Source: Arthrobacter sp. Leaf69
GTDB lineage: Bacteria > Actinomycetota > Actinomycetes > Actinomycetales > Micrococcaceae
Length of the DNA stretch: 52,450 bases
Assembly: GCF_001422645.1 (NCBI RefSeq)
Contig: NZ_LMLR01000016.1
Location: 305 to 52,754 of the forward strand
Direction of reading: 5' to 3'
Shown: one piece after another, positions 8,576 to 17,059 of the stretch
Layout: every line of letters begins with the position of its first letter
Numbering within the stretch: the first letter of the stretch is position 1
Translations under genes and position numbers: made by a program
Notes under the pieces: generated by a model
Told to the model about the DNA's origin: nothing
Seen by the model: the letters and a program-made list of their open reading frames with translations, nothing else
Databases searched by the model: none

Positions 8576-8762
8576 CGGGAACGCGCAGAGGTGGCCGCGG
8601 CCCCCGCTGGCGCGCCTTGGTTGCTGCCCGGTTGAGGGTGGCGATGGCAACCACGACGATGACTTCCATCAAGGTATCAACGGGGTCAGTCCTCAAACAG
8701 CATCAGTTGCCCATGTTCCTTCAGGATGAGGTGCCCCGGCTGTACTCGCGGAGGAATCGCGC

Positions 8763-9326
8763 TCAGCGCCTCGTCTCGTACCTGGTCAGGACCACGCCGC
8801 CGGGAAACGTCCGCGTCTCCACCAGGTTCAGGTTCACCCAGCTGTCCAGCGAGGTGAAGAACGGAGTGCCGCCGCCCACCAGGACCGGATGGGTCGCCAG
8901 CACGTATTCGTCGATCAGCCCTGCCCTCATGGCCGCCCCGGCGAGCGTTGCGCCCCCGACGCTCATCGGGCCGCCGTCCCCGGCCTTGAGCCGGGTGATC
9001 TCAGCGATCGCGTCGCCGGTGACCAGGCGGGTGTTCCAGCCGACCTTGTCGATCGTCGAGGAGAACACCACCTTAGGCGTGTCCCGCCAGTTCCGCGCGA
9101 ACGCGATCTCCGCCGGGGTGGCGTTGGGCTGCTGGTCGCCGGTCGGCCAGTAGGAGCTCATGGTCTCCCAGAGCTTGCGGCCGTACAGCGACAGGCTGCT
9201 AGCCTGCTCCTGCTCGAGCCACCACTGGAACAGTTCGTCGCTCGGCCCGCCCCAGCCGATGTCGTCGCCGGCCGCGGCGATGTAGCCGTCCAAGGTCAGA
9301 TTCATGCCGTAGATCAGTTTCCGCAC
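8763..9326 (-). CDS. dihydrofolate reductase family protein (RibD C-terminal-like)
   Basis: A 187-residue DHFR-fold reductase of the RibD C-terminal/YyaP group. Typical segments are KLIYGMNLTLDGYIA at the N-terminus, YGRKLWETM, a PKVVFSSTID strand, the GPMSVGGATLAGAAMRAGLIDEY NADPH-binding region, and the end TRTFPGGVVLTRYE. It probably reduces a small heterocycle with NADPH; the substrate is unknown. The GTG start at 9326 has GGAAGG about 10 nt upstream. It is a single gene, with no riboflavin genes nearby. Confidence 0.9.
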   Translation of the reverse strand: MRKLIYGMNLTLDGYIAAAGDDIGWGGPSDELFQWWLEQEQASSLSLYGRKLWETMSSYWPTGDQQPNATPAEIAFARNWRDTPKVVFSSTIDKVGWNTRLVTGDAIAEITRLKAGDGGPMSVGGATLAGAAMRAGLIDEYVLATHPVLVGGGTPFFTSLDSWVNLNLVETRTFPGGVVLTRYETRR

Positions 9327-9455
9327 GGCGCCAGCCTTCCGTCTCGTAGTGGTCGAGGGCGTCCTTGAACTCTGTCGTCCCGCATATGATCGGCAGCGTC
9401 CTGTCCCTCATGGTGCCACCGTAACTGCCCATGATCTGGATGCCATAGCCTTCGG

Positions 9456-9641
9456 TCAGCTTTTCAACTGAGCTGCCCGGTGAAGGATCGGCCCGAGCAT
9501 GCTCATCCCCGGGTTTGTCTCCCGGTAGTACCACACCAAGCCCATCGACTGCTGGAATGCCCACGCGGCTCCACGCCACCACTCACCGTCATCGCAAGCC
9601 AGCTCATTGCGGAGGACTGACCTTCTTTCGTCGTCGAGCAT
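9456..9641 (-). CDS. small hypothetical protein
   Basis: A 61-residue frame starting MLDDERRSVLRNELACDDGE and containing WWRGAAWAFQQSMGLVWYYR. The composition is protein-like (charged N-terminal helix, aromatic-rich centre) and unlike random GC-rich antisense. No family can be named, and no good ribosome binding site is seen. The 130 nt between its stop and the DHFR-like gene on the same strand hold another short protein-like segment, possibly a remnant. Confidence 0.45.
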   Translation of the reverse strand: MLDDERRSVLRNELACDDGEWWRGAAWAFQQSMGLVWYYRETNPGMSMLGPILHRAAQLKS

Positions 9642-9874
9642 GTGCCATGCGGCGACAAAACATTTCGGAGTGCGCTAAGTCGTGGGGCGCTGCAACGGCG
9701 CGTGAGGACGGATGCACTCAAGGCGCCATTCCGGAAACTGGTCGATGGGTAGCAGGCGCTGACTTCCCTTGAAGATGAGTTCCGTATCGGCTTTACTGTT
9801 GGCACAGGGGGCGGGAGGCACTTACAGATGATGAGCTCCAGCGCTGAGGCTGAATCACAGATGAGGTCCCGAAC

Positions 9875-10588
9875 ATGGACATGCTGAACGGCGAGGAGAT
9901 CGCCCAGGCCAGGCTGACCGACTGGCGCAAGTTGGCCCAGGGACTCCATGCCCGCTACCTGGTCGACGACTTCGGCACCGGTGCACGGTTCGTTACCGCG
10001 GTCGGCGAGGCGGGCGATGCGCTCGGGCACCACCCGAGCGTGTCGATCGGGAATGGGTACGTCGACCTCAAGATGGTCAGCGCGGACGCCATATACCGCG
10101 ACGACGAGGGCACCGAACACGTCGTCGAATGGGTGACCCAGCAGGACGTCGACCTCGCGCGACGGATCACCGAGATCGCCGCCGACCACGAGGTCGACGC
10201 CGACCCGGCCTCGGTCAGCGTCATCGAGCTCGGTCTCGATACGGCCCACTCCGCGACCATCGCCCCGGTGTGGGCCGCGCTGTTGACCGGGAACGCCGAG
10301 TCCCAGGGTCACGGGTCACCCAGCGACGAGATCAGGGACGCTACAGGGCGTGTACCGAACCTGTGGTTTGGGGACGCCGGTGCGCACGAGACCCCCAGGC
10401 AGCGGTTCCACGTCGAGGTCTATGTGGCGCCCGAAGTGGCCGAGCAACGAATCGCCGCTGCCGTCGCCGCGGGCGGGACTGTCGTCGATGACAGCGGCGC
10501 GCCGTCGCTCACCGTGATCGCCGACCAGGACGGCAACACAGGAGTCCTATGCGTCGCCGAGTCCCCCGCGACGAGATCTACCACCTGA
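9875..10588 (+). CDS. pterin-4a-carbinolamine dehydratase-VOC fusion protein
   Basis: A 237-residue two-domain protein. Residues about 1-100 are a PCD/DCoH domain with the substrate motif ALGHHPSVSIGNGYVDLKMV; PCD enzymes dehydrate 4a-hydroxytetrahydrobiopterin. Residues about 110-232 are a glyoxalase-like (VOC) domain, including FHVEVYVAPEVAEQRIAAA and a terminal TVIADQDGNTGVLC. The start at 9875 has GAGG upstream; an ATG at 9881 is an alternative. No aromatic amino acid hydroxylase gene is nearby, so the pterin role is family knowledge only. Similar fusions are, as I recall, found in actinobacteria. Confidence 0.85.
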   Translation: MDMLNGEEIAQARLTDWRKLAQGLHARYLVDDFGTGARFVTAVGEAGDALGHHPSVSIGNGYVDLKMVSADAIYRDDEGTEHVVEWVTQQDVDLARRITEIAADHEVDADPASVSVIELGLDTAHSATIAPVWAALLTGNAESQGHGSPSDEIRDATGRVPNLWFGDAGAHETPRQRFHVEVYVAPEVAEQRIAAAVAAGGTVVDDSGAPSLTVIADQDGNTGVLCVAESPATRSTT

Positions 10589-10627
10589 CTTTCATCAACT
10601 CGTTCCCGAGACAACCCGGAGGTGTGC

Positions 10628-11215
10628 TTGACGACGTCGCACGTGATCAAGCCGCTCACGGCCGAGACCTTCCCGGCGTGGCTGGCGCTCGCGCAGAAGC
10701 ACAACGGGGTCTGGGGCGGGTGCTACTGCTCGTATTTCCACGACGACACGGAGCGCACCGTCAAGAGCGAGTACGACGGGCCGACGTTCAAGCGGAGACT
10801 CGTGGCGGAGGGCGTCGCGCACGCCGCGCTCGTCTTCGACGGCGACGACGCCATCGCGTGGTGCGAGTACGGCAGTCCGGTCGAGCTGCCGCGCATCTAT
10901 CATCGCAAGGAGTATGACGCGGGCGAGTCCGAACCGGCACCGTGGCGCATCACATGCTTCTTCGTCGATCGCGACCACCGACGGTCGGGAGTGGCGCGGG
11001 AGGCGCTGGATGGCGCGCTCGAGCTGATCGCGCAGGCCGGCGGCGGCGAGGTGGTCTCGTTCCCCAACGAGCTCGCCCTGGGCAAGAGGTCGTCGTCCTC
11101 ATTCCTCCACAACGGTACGAGGGCCATGTTCGAGAAGGCGGGATTCACGTTCGAGCGTCACATCGGCAAGAGCAAGACCGTGATGCGCAAGACGGTCCCG
11201 CCGGCCCGCGGCTGA
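10628..11215 (+). CDS. GNAT family N-acetyltransferase
   Basis: A 195-residue GNAT protein. The N-terminal part has GVWGGCYCSYFH, seen in a subgroup with a Cys-rich active-site region. The central part reads AWCEYGSP. The acetyl-CoA segment ITCFFVDRDHRRSGVAREAL contains the RRSGVA loop, and the C-terminal MFEKAGFTFERHIGKSKTVM closes the domain. Start: GGAGG at 10618-10622 sits 5 nt before the TTG at 10628, which I favour; the GTG at 10622 overlaps that site. It lies 39 nt after the PCD-VOC gene and may share its transcript. Confidence 0.88.
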   Translation: MTTSHVIKPLTAETFPAWLALAQKHNGVWGGCYCSYFHDDTERTVKSEYDGPTFKRRLVAEGVAHAALVFDGDDAIAWCEYGSPVELPRIYHRKEYDAGESEPAPWRITCFFVDRDHRRSGVAREALDGALELIAQAGGGEVVSFPNELALGKRSSSSFLHNGTRAMFEKAGFTFERHIGKSKTVMRKTVPPARG

Positions 11216-11301
11216 CGCTGGGGTCGCACGTATCTTTCACGGTGTTCATCGCCGGTAGAGTTCACGACCGTACCGCAGCACACCCTCACCGTTAGGAAGC
11301 C

Positions 11302-11823
11302 ATGGCAGAGACAGCCCACGTTGAACGGCTGGAGATTGCTGTCGGGGGGCTATCCCGAGCTGAGTTGATGAGCAGGCTGAGCTCGCGAGGCGTCCTTCTT
11401 AACGCGCATGCTAAAACCCTGTTGGAAGACGCCGTCTTCGACAAGCGGGCCATACGCGCCATTGTGGTCACCGAGCGCACGGTCGCCGGCTTGGGCCTTC
11501 CTGATGGGGCGACTCTTCCCCAGATCCTCGAGGGTGCGCAGCAACAGGGCTTGTTGCTCTGCCCGGCGGATACTGGGCCCTATTTGCGCATGGCTCTGAG
11601 CGAGCAGGCGACATCCCTTGATTCGGTGATGTCCTCAGGGAAGGCGCCCACCGGCGCCCTTACTGTGGCCGCAGAAACGCTGAGTGCTGACGACGACTAT
11701 CCCAAGGGCTTCTATCTTCGCGTCGTGGACGGGCAAGCCTGGCTGCGTGGCTATCGATGTGACGACGAGCATCCGTGGTCCGCCGATGACCGGTTTATCT
11801 TTCGTCTGGCCCCCGCAGCCTGA
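11302..11823 (+). CDS. conserved hypothetical protein
   Basis: A 173-residue protein without a recognised domain. It opens HVERLEIAVGGLSRAELMSR and ends YLRVVDGQAWLRGYRCDDEH. Composition and AGGAAG 6 nt before the ATG support real coding. The C-terminal half looks like a compact globular domain rich in aromatic residues. No signal peptide or membrane segment is seen, so it is probably cytoplasmic. Confidence 0.75.
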   Translation: MAETAHVERLEIAVGGLSRAELMSRLSSRGVLLNAHAKTLLEDAVFDKRAIRAIVVTERTVAGLGLPDGATLPQILEGAQQQGLLLCPADTGPYLRMALSEQATSLDSVMSSGKAPTGALTVAAETLSADDDYPKGFYLRVVDGQAWLRGYRCDDEHPWSADDRFIFRLAPAA

Positions 11824-11950
11824 TTGAGCTCAACCCGGCCCAGGCGGACGGCCGGGCGCAGACGGTGCTGGTGATCTACTCGTCAGGTGGAGGGGATGGC
11901 GACATCGAGCGGACTACTCACCATCACCCCGTCGAATAAGCTCGAGCGGC

Positions 11951-12271
11951 CTACCGGTGATCCCGGATCAGGGGGGAGGTGATTGCGCCCATTTCGCGGG
12001 GGTCGACCTCGGGATGGGTGGCGGCCCAAGCATGGAGCGCGTCAATATAGTTTGTGAGCGGTCCGCCCGGGTCAGGCACACGGTCCGCTTCAGCCTGCAG
12101 TGCACGGATAGCGGCCCACAACTCCTGACCTCGATCTGAGCCGACCGCCGCTAGGAATAGCTCCTTCTCTGACGGCACAGCCTCACCGCGCTGGCGCGCC
12201 GGGCCGTAGCGGAACTGATACCAAGACTCGTAGTAGGTCCTCAACGCTGCACTGAGTTCTTCGTCGACCAT
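11951..12271 (-). CDS. hypothetical protein, operon partner of VOC protein
   Basis: A 106-residue, mostly helical, soluble protein (MVDEELSAALRTYYESWYQF at the start; IDALHAWAATHPEVDPREMG near the end). No family is recognised. Its start lies 3 nt after the stop of the VOC gene on the same strand, so the two are almost certainly co-transcribed and perhaps translationally coupled. Confidence 0.7.
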   Translation of the reverse strand: MVDEELSAALRTYYESWYQFRYGPARQRGEAVPSEKELFLAAVGSDRGQELWAAIRALQAEADRVPDPGGPLTNYIDALHAWAATHPEVDPREMGAITSPLIRDHR

Positions 12272-12274
12272 GGG

Positions 12275-12712
12275 TCAGCCCTCCTTCAATTTCTCGGCGA
12301 GCATCACGATAATTCCGCTGGGGCCGCGGAGGTACGTGAGTTTGTAGACGTCCTTATAGGTCGCCACGCCGCGTAGCGGATGGCATCCGTGCTTCGCAGC
12401 TATCTCAAGGGCCTCGTCGATGTCGTCGACCGAGAAGGCCACCCGGTGCATCCCGATGTCGTTGGGACGGGTCGGGTTCGACTCGATCGCTTCGGGGTGG
12501 ATGTATTCGAAGAGCTCGAGCCGACCATGACCGTCCGGGGTTTGGAGCATCGCGATGTTGGCGTGGTTGCCATCAAGTCCGACGGCGGTATCGGTCCACT
12601 CGCCGCTGACCGTGTCACGGCCGATGACCGTAAGACCGAGATCGGTGAAAAAAGCGATTGTTGCTTCGAGGTCGCGAACGGCGATACCGACGTTCTCAAG
12701 TTTGATGGCCAT
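12275..12712 (-). CDS. VOC family protein (glyoxalase/bleomycin-resistance fold)
   Basis: A 145-residue vicinal-oxygen-chelate protein made of two paired beta-alpha-beta-beta-beta modules. The first begins ENVGIAVRDLEATIAFFTDL; the second contains IGMHRVAFSVDDIDEALEIA and ends LTYLRGPSGIIVMLAEKL, where Glu is the usual metal ligand. Substrate unknown: lyase, isomerase and drug-binding members share this fold. A TAGCTT -10-like element lies 6 nt upstream of the ATG, suggesting a leaderless message. The downstream partner is a 106-residue hypothetical protein 3 nt away. Confidence 0.9.
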   Translation of the reverse strand: MAIKLENVGIAVRDLEATIAFFTDLGLTVIGRDTVSGEWTDTAVGLDGNHANIAMLQTPDGHGRLELFEYIHPEAIESNPTRPNDIGMHRVAFSVDDIDEALEIAAKHGCHPLRGVATYKDVYKLTYLRGPSGIIVMLAEKLKEG

Positions 12713-12718
12713 GCGTTG

Positions 12719-12724
12719 AAGCTA
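12719..12724 (-). promoter_or_regulatory. putative -10 element of a leaderless transcript (VOC gene)
   Basis: On the minus strand, TAGCTT ends 6 nt before the ATG at 12712, with no Shine-Dalgarno sequence between. Confidence 0.45.
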
Positions 12725-12780
12725 CCAAGGCGGACCGATTACCTCCAGAGGCGAGCCGGGGCTCGGTTGAACAAGCCCCG

Positions 12781-13605
12781 CTAGCCGGGCGTTCCATCGC
12801 GCCCGGTTCTTTGCGCGAGCCGCTGTAGTTGCCATCTGTGCACGTCGGGCAGCCACTCCATCGGGGCCGAGGGGCCGACACGCGGGTCGTCGGGCACACC
12901 GCCGTCGCGCAGGGCCGCTACGTACGCGAGGTCCTGGTTGATTCGTGCTCGCAGCTGCTCGGCTCCGCCGACTGAGCCGTGACCGGGGATGACGGCAGCA
13001 ACGTCGTCGGCCACGCCCTCGAACAGCAGCAGCGCGGCGAGGTAGTCCCCGACCGGATCCGCGGCCTCGAGGTCGAGGAACGGCATCAGGATGTCGGACA
13101 GCATGTCGCCGGCGACCAGGACGCCGCGCTCCTCGATCAGCAGCGCGGCATGGCCTGGGGCATGGGCCTGATGCTCGATGATCCGGACTGTGGGCCCGTC
13201 CCAAGGAATCTGCGCGGCTCCGGCGGGCAGACCGGTAATAGGACCGAGCATGTCCATCGGGATATCGTCGGCGTACTCCGGCGGCAGCCCCTCGGTAACG
13301 CGGGCCTTCCAATCCGAGTGCGACAGCACATCGTGGATGGCGGCCGCGCAACGGGCTGTACCGTAGCGGGGCACGTCGCCGAAGTCCGCGTGCCACAGCA
13401 CGTGGTCCCAATGAGGATGCGTCGAGAAGCCTGCCACGACGGGCTGGCCCAACTCGCGCAGGTCGTTCGCGAGGTCGGCCATTTCGCCAGTTGTTATGCC
13501 GGGGTCGATGAGCAACACCCCGGCCCGGCCCTGCACCACAACGGAGTTGCTCTGGATGAACTCGCTCTCGTGAACAAGAACGCCCTCAGCGACTTGTTTC
13601 AGCAT
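12781..13605 (-). CDS. MBL-fold metallo-hydrolase
   Basis: A 274-residue metallo-beta-lactamase-fold hydrolase. Metal-binding motif I reads STHPHWDHVLWH. A later histidine is in EHQAHAPGHAALLIEERG, the bridging Asp is in VLVAGDMLSD, and the last His is in VIPGHGSVGG. Together these give a complete two-metal site. The start at 13605 (MLKQVAEGV) has GGAAGG upstream; the longer in-frame extension to 13755 does not fit the family. The reaction is unknown (glyoxalase II-like, lactonase or other). Confidence 0.9.
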   Translation of the reverse strand: MLKQVAEGVLVHESEFIQSNSVVVQGRAGVLLIDPGITTGEMADLANDLRELGQPVVAGFSTHPHWDHVLWHADFGDVPRYGTARCAAAIHDVLSHSDWKARVTEGLPPEYADDIPMDMLGPITGLPAGAAQIPWDGPTVRIIEHQAHAPGHAALLIEERGVLVAGDMLSDILMPFLDLEAADPVGDYLAALLLFEGVADDVAAVIPGHGSVGGAEQLRARINQDLAYVAALRDGGVPDDPRVGPSAPMEWLPDVHRWQLQRLAQRTGRDGTPG

Positions 13606-13757
13606 GAAACGCCTTCCGCTTGTGGTGTGCACCGCTGGTCGAGACGGTATTGCCTGACGGTGGCGGATCGCAAGAACTATGGGCAAAACGGACGAACCGC
13701 CGTCGAGGCGGACCCGGAACGCCGCAACGAAGCACGAACGCCACCAGCCGGACACAC

Positions 13758-13792
13758 TACGGGGCGGCGGGCCGCTGGCCCGCCGCCCCGTA
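13758..13792. terminator. perfect 16-bp hairpin, probable terminator
   Basis: A 16-nt arm (13758-13773) and its exact complement (13777-13792) are separated by 3 nt. The hairpin lies 31 bp beyond the stop of the minus-strand small membrane protein. No U-run follows, which is usual for GC-rich actinobacterial terminators. Confidence 0.6.
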
Positions 13793-13822
13793 AGAATCCC
13801 CGGCGATCGTAAAAATCAGCAC

Positions 13823-14017
13823 CTACTGGACCCGCGACCCCGGCAGGTACCAGGCCAGCGACGACGAGAAGGGCTCGCTGGGCAGGTTCCCGGTGCTCCA
13901 GAACTCGGTGGACCGCACCACGGGGGTGTGGCCGTGTCCGTCCTTGAGTACGGCGCGGACCGTGGCGGTGCCGGCGACAATCACGAGTCCGAGCAGAAGG
14001 ACTACGAACAGTTCCAT
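13823..14017 (-). CDS. small single-pass membrane protein
   Basis: A 64-residue protein with one N-terminal transmembrane helix (LFVVLLLGLVIVAGTATVRA) and a short polar tail. GAGGAATC 6 nt before the ATG is a good ribosome binding site. It is divergent from the BTAD regulator (131 nt apart) and followed by a strong hairpin. No function is recognised; it could be a target of the neighbouring regulator. Confidence 0.7.
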   Translation of the reverse strand: MELFVVLLLGLVIVAGTATVRAVLKDGHGHTPVVRSTEFWSTGNLPSEPFSSSLAWYLPGSRVQ

Positions 14018-14135
14018 TTTTTGATTCCTCGGGTGGAGAGCGGATTGGATGACTCCAGTGTCGGAACCCTCCGTGTGAACAACCGTGTGAATCCCCCGGG
14101 ACTGAATTCCCGGAACGCCAACGGGCCCCGGGGCG

Positions 14136-14141
14136 TAAAAT
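14136..14141 (+). promoter_or_regulatory. putative -10 element of a leaderless transcript (BTAD regulator)
   Basis: TAAAAT is a near-perfect -10 hexamer ending 7 nt before the ATG at 14149. No Shine-Dalgarno sequence is present. Confidence 0.5.
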
Positions 14142-14148
14142 TGCTCCT

Positions 14149-15969
14149 ATGGCCGAGACGTGGATTCGGCTCCTCGGTCCGCCAAAGATCGAGTCCGCAG
14201 GCACCGCTCCCCCACAACCCAAAGGCCGCAAAGCCTGGGCTGTGCTGGCGTACCTCGCCCTGCAGCCGGACGGCGTCAGCCGTTCCCGCACCGCCATGCT
14301 GCTCTTCCCCGACGCCGCGGATCCGCTGGGCGCCCTGCGTTGGAACCTGTCCGAGCTGCGCCGGACCCTCGACGGCGTCTCCATCACCGGCGACCCGCTG
14401 CGGCTGACACTCCTGCCGCCCTGGCACTGCGATGCGCTGGAACTGGTGGGCTCGGCCAACGGCCACGGCCTGGACCCGCGAACGATCGACGGCCAGCTGC
14501 TGGAGGGGCTCTCCTTCGCGGATAATGCCGTCTTTGATTCCTGGCTGGCGGACCAGCGGTACCGGCTCGAAAACTGCGTCCAGTCGCTGCTCTACGAAGC
14601 GTCGCTGGCCGCCCTCGCCGCGGGCGCTGCCGCCGACGCCGTCGAACTCGCCTCGCTGGCACTGCGCCGGGATGCGTTCCACGCGGACTGCACCGCCGTC
14701 CTGGTGAAGGCTCTCGTTGCCCTCGGCGAGCACCGGCGGGCGCGGGACGAGGTCGCTAAGTGTGCGGAGCTGTACCACCGTGAGCTGGGCCTGCCGCTGC
14801 CGGCGGAGGTCCGACGCGCGCTGTCCGACTCCGCGCCGGTGGCCGACCCCGAGCTCCACGCCAACGCGGCCACCGTCCGGTCCTATCTCGACGCCGGCAG
14901 CGCCTCCCTATCGGCGGGAGCCGTCGACCGGGGACTCGACCAGCTGCGCCTCGCCGTCGTCCTGGCCCAGCGCGCTGGGCTACCAAACCCCGACCGGCAC
15001 CTCGTGGCCGAATCGCTGGTGACGCTGTCCGGGGCCCTCATCCACCAGGCCGGCGGCCGCGGCGCCGAGGTGGCCGACTTCCTGCACCGCGCGCTGTCGG
15101 CGGAAGCGCCCGACGGCGTCTCCCGGACTGCCGCCGCGGCCTACCGCGAGCTGGGCTACCTGTCCGTGCAGCGCGGCGTGCCGGACCGCGCGGCCGGCTG
15201 GCTGGACCGGGCGATGCAGGCGGCGCAGGGAATCCCGGACGAGCAGGCGAGGATCCTCGCGATCCAGGGCATGCTGGCCTCGGACACCGCGCACTACGGG
15301 GATGCGGTGGCTGCCTTCGCCGAGTCGCGGCGGCTGGCCCGGGCTGTGCGGAACCGCCGGCAGCTGGCGTTCAGCGAGGCGCTGCTGGGGCGCGTGCATC
15401 TGCTTCGCGGGGACCTGGAGCTGGCGGCCGCCGCCCTGGACCGCGCGCTGGAATCGGTGGCGGCGGAACACTGGACGGCGTTCGAACCGTTTGTCGCCGG
15501 GGTACGCGGCGAGACGTACCTGGCGGCGGGGCGGCTGGAGGAGGCCGCGGCCCTGATCGACCGGTCCTGGGTGATGGCCGAACTCGCCGGCGACCACTGC
15601 TACATGGCGCTGGCGGCCGGGGCGGAAGCCCGCCTGTTCCTGGCGCACGGCGACCTGGCCGCCGCCGAGCACTGGATCGACCGGGGCCTGGAACCCAAGC
15701 CCTGGTACCTCTGGTACACGGCCCGGCTGCTGGACACCGCGGCGGAAGTCACCATCGCCGCGGGCTCCCCGCGGGCCGCCGGGTTCGTGGACCGGCTGGC
15801 CGCGCTGGCCAGCCGGAGCGGCATGCGGGAGTTTGTGGTCCGGGCGCAGTCGCACCGCGCGGCCCTCGGAGACGAGGCCGCGGCCCAGTCCGTGCCCTGG
15901 CTCGCGAAGGAGATCGACAACCCGGCGCTGACCGCGTTCCTGGCCGGCCGCCACGTCGTCGCGCATTGA
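14149..15969 (+). CDS. BTAD/SARP-like transcriptional regulator
   Basis: A 606-residue regulator. Residues about 4-95 form an OmpR-type winged-helix domain (IRLLGPPKIESAGT, then RKAWAVLAYLALQPDGVSRS and GALRWNLSELRRTLDG). Residues about 100-235 are a bacterial transcriptional activation (BTAD) helical domain. The remaining 370 residues are TPR-like helical repeats rich in Ala and Leu (for example LAFSEALLGRVHLLRGDLEL). There is no NB-ARC ATPase, unlike the largest SARP regulators. It likely senses a ligand or partner through the repeats. No antibiotic gene cluster is next to it; targets are unknown. Confidence 0.85.
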   Translation: MAETWIRLLGPPKIESAGTAPPQPKGRKAWAVLAYLALQPDGVSRSRTAMLLFPDAADPLGALRWNLSELRRTLDGVSITGDPLRLTLLPPWHCDALELVGSANGHGLDPRTIDGQLLEGLSFADNAVFDSWLADQRYRLENCVQSLLYEASLAALAAGAAADAVELASLALRRDAFHADCTAVLVKALVALGEHRRARDEVAKCAELYHRELGLPLPAEVRRALSDSAPVADPELHANAATVRSYLDAGSASLSAGAVDRGLDQLRLAVVLAQRAGLPNPDRHLVAESLVTLSGALIHQAGGRGAEVADFLHRALSAEAPDGVSRTAAAAYRELGYLSVQRGVPDRAAGWLDRAMQAAQGIPDEQARILAIQGMLASDTAHYGDAVAAFAESRRLARAVRNRRQLAFSEALLGRVHLLRGDLELAAAALDRALESVAAEHWTAFEPFVAGVRGETYLAAGRLEEAAALIDRSWVMAELAGDHCYMALAAGAEARLFLAHGDLAAAEHWIDRGLEPKPWYLWYTARLLDTAAEVTIAAGSPRAAGFVDRLAALASRSGMREFVVRAQSHRAALGDEAAAQSVPWLAKEIDNPALTAFLAGRHVVAH

Positions 15970-16113
15970 CCTCGCCGGCGTTGAGTTGGCCGCGGTTCAG
16001 CGGGTCCGGAGCTGATTCCGGAAGCCCTGTCCCGCCGTCGAACACGGGACTAACATGCAGCTGTACCGATGGAATTGCCACCGTGCTGACTACTGCGTGG
16101 AAGGACATTTGTC

Positions 16114-16464
16114 ATGGAATGCATTACGTGGTTCGCGCCGATTCTGCCCGGGAAACTGGACGAATGGAAGGCGCTCGACGCGGAGATGAACGGCCCGCGC
16201 CGGGAGGAACATGCCCGCTCGAGGAAGCGTATGGGCGTCACCCGGGAGGTCGCCAGCCTGGTGCAGACCCCGCAGGGGGATTTCGTCAGCCTCTTCCACG
16301 AGGCCGAGGATCTTGCGAAGGCCTTCCAGACGCTCGCCGCCTCGGAGGATCCCTACGATGTGTGGTTCCGCGAGCATCTGGTCAGCGTGCACGGGCTGAC
16401 AGCGGAGATGCTTGCGGGGCCCATCCCGGCCACACTGTTCTTCGACTACCGGGCCGACGGCTGA
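16114..16464 (+). CDS. conserved hypothetical protein, ferredoxin-like fold suspected
   Basis: A 116-residue protein. The N-terminus MECITWFAPILPGKLDEWKA and the basic helix REEHARSRKRMGVTREVASL resemble small dimeric alpha/beta-barrel proteins of unknown function. The centre contains GDFVSLFHEAEDLAKAFQTL. GAAGGA upstream gives a good ribosome binding site. It converges with the cold shock gene and may share the hairpin at 16509-16537. Confidence 0.75.
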   Translation: MECITWFAPILPGKLDEWKALDAEMNGPRREEHARSRKRMGVTREVASLVQTPQGDFVSLFHEAEDLAKAFQTLAASEDPYDVWFREHLVSVHGLTAEMLAGPIPATLFFDYRADG

Positions 16465-16500
16465 TGGCGGCTGAGCGCCGCTGAAACAGCACACGTGGGT

Positions 16501-16537
16501 TAAACAAAAGCAGGGCCCGTCAAAGACGGACCCTGCT
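16501..16537 (-). terminator. Rho-independent terminator of cold shock gene
   Basis: On the minus strand a 13-bp stem with one mismatch (arms 16525-16537 and 16509-16521) and 3-nt loop is followed by TTTTGTTTA. It lies 50 nt beyond the cold shock stop codon. It may also serve the convergent plus-strand gene. Confidence 0.8.
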
Positions 16538-16586
16538 CGAAACCTGTAAGGTTCCGGACTCAGAAGAGTTAGCTGAAAGCTAAGTC

Positions 16587-16790
16587 TTAGAGAGCCTGGA
16601 TGTTTACGGCCTGGGGACCCTTGGGGCCCTGCTCGGTTTCGAAGGAGACCTTCTGGTTCTCTTCGAGGGAGCGGAAGCCGGAGGAAGCGATCGCGGAGTA
16701 GTGTGCGAAGACGTCCTGTGAGGAGTCATCGGGGGAAATGAAGCCGAAGCCCTTTTCAGCGTTAAACCATTTGACGGTACCAGTAGCCAT
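16587..16790 (-). CDS. cspA: cold shock protein (CspA family)
   Basis: A 67-residue OB-fold nucleic-acid-binding protein. RNP1 is KGFGFI and RNP2 is VFAHYSAI; it starts MATGTVKWFNAEKGFGFISP and ends KGPQAVNIQAL. It binds single-stranded RNA/DNA and acts as an RNA chaperone. The start at 16790 gives the exact family length, with AAGGA upstream. It ends in a strong terminator and has a long A/T-richer leader. Which csp paralogue it is cannot be decided from one gene. Confidence 0.96.
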   Translation of the reverse strand: MATGTVKWFNAEKGFGFISPDDSSQDVFAHYSAIASSGFRSLEENQKVSFETEQGPKGPQAVNIQAL

Positions 16791-16930
16791 TATTTTTTGT
16801 CCTTCGTGAAGGTGGAGGAAAAGTCCCGACTTTCGGGTCCTCCGGTGTGGGGTGCTCAAAACCGCTGCTTCAGAAGAACAAGGTCTTGCAACCTTGCGTA
16901 CTGCCTGAACTACGAACTGCATAAACACAA
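16791..16930 (-). promoter_or_regulatory. long 5' leader of cold shock gene
   Basis: About 140 nt upstream of the start, lower in GC than the surroundings, with a small hairpin (arms 16825-16829 and 16833-16837). Csp messages are commonly controlled by structured leaders; that this one is a thermosensor is inference. Confidence 0.35.
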
Positions 16931-17047
16931 CAACAGGATCAACACTACAGGAGTTTCGCGGGGCGGCTTACCAAAGCGGTTTTCACGGGACGACGGCGGG
17001 GTCCCCGCCGCCCCTATCCCGGCGCCCGGCGGGACGTCCCCCCGATC

Positions 17048-17053
17048 TAGAAT
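17048..17053 (+). promoter_or_regulatory. putative -10 element of a leaderless transcript (AraC gene)
   Basis: TAGAAT ends 6 nt before the ATG at 17060. Confidence 0.5.
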
Positions 17054-17059
17054 GGCGGC

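Noticed and set aside
9330..9420. Short minus-strand segment TLPIICGTTEFKDALDHYETEG resembling the start of a VOC protein
   Set aside because: Only about 30 residues, and the frame then runs into the DHFR-like gene out of register; too little to call a gene or a remnant. The segment as written spans a possible frameshift.
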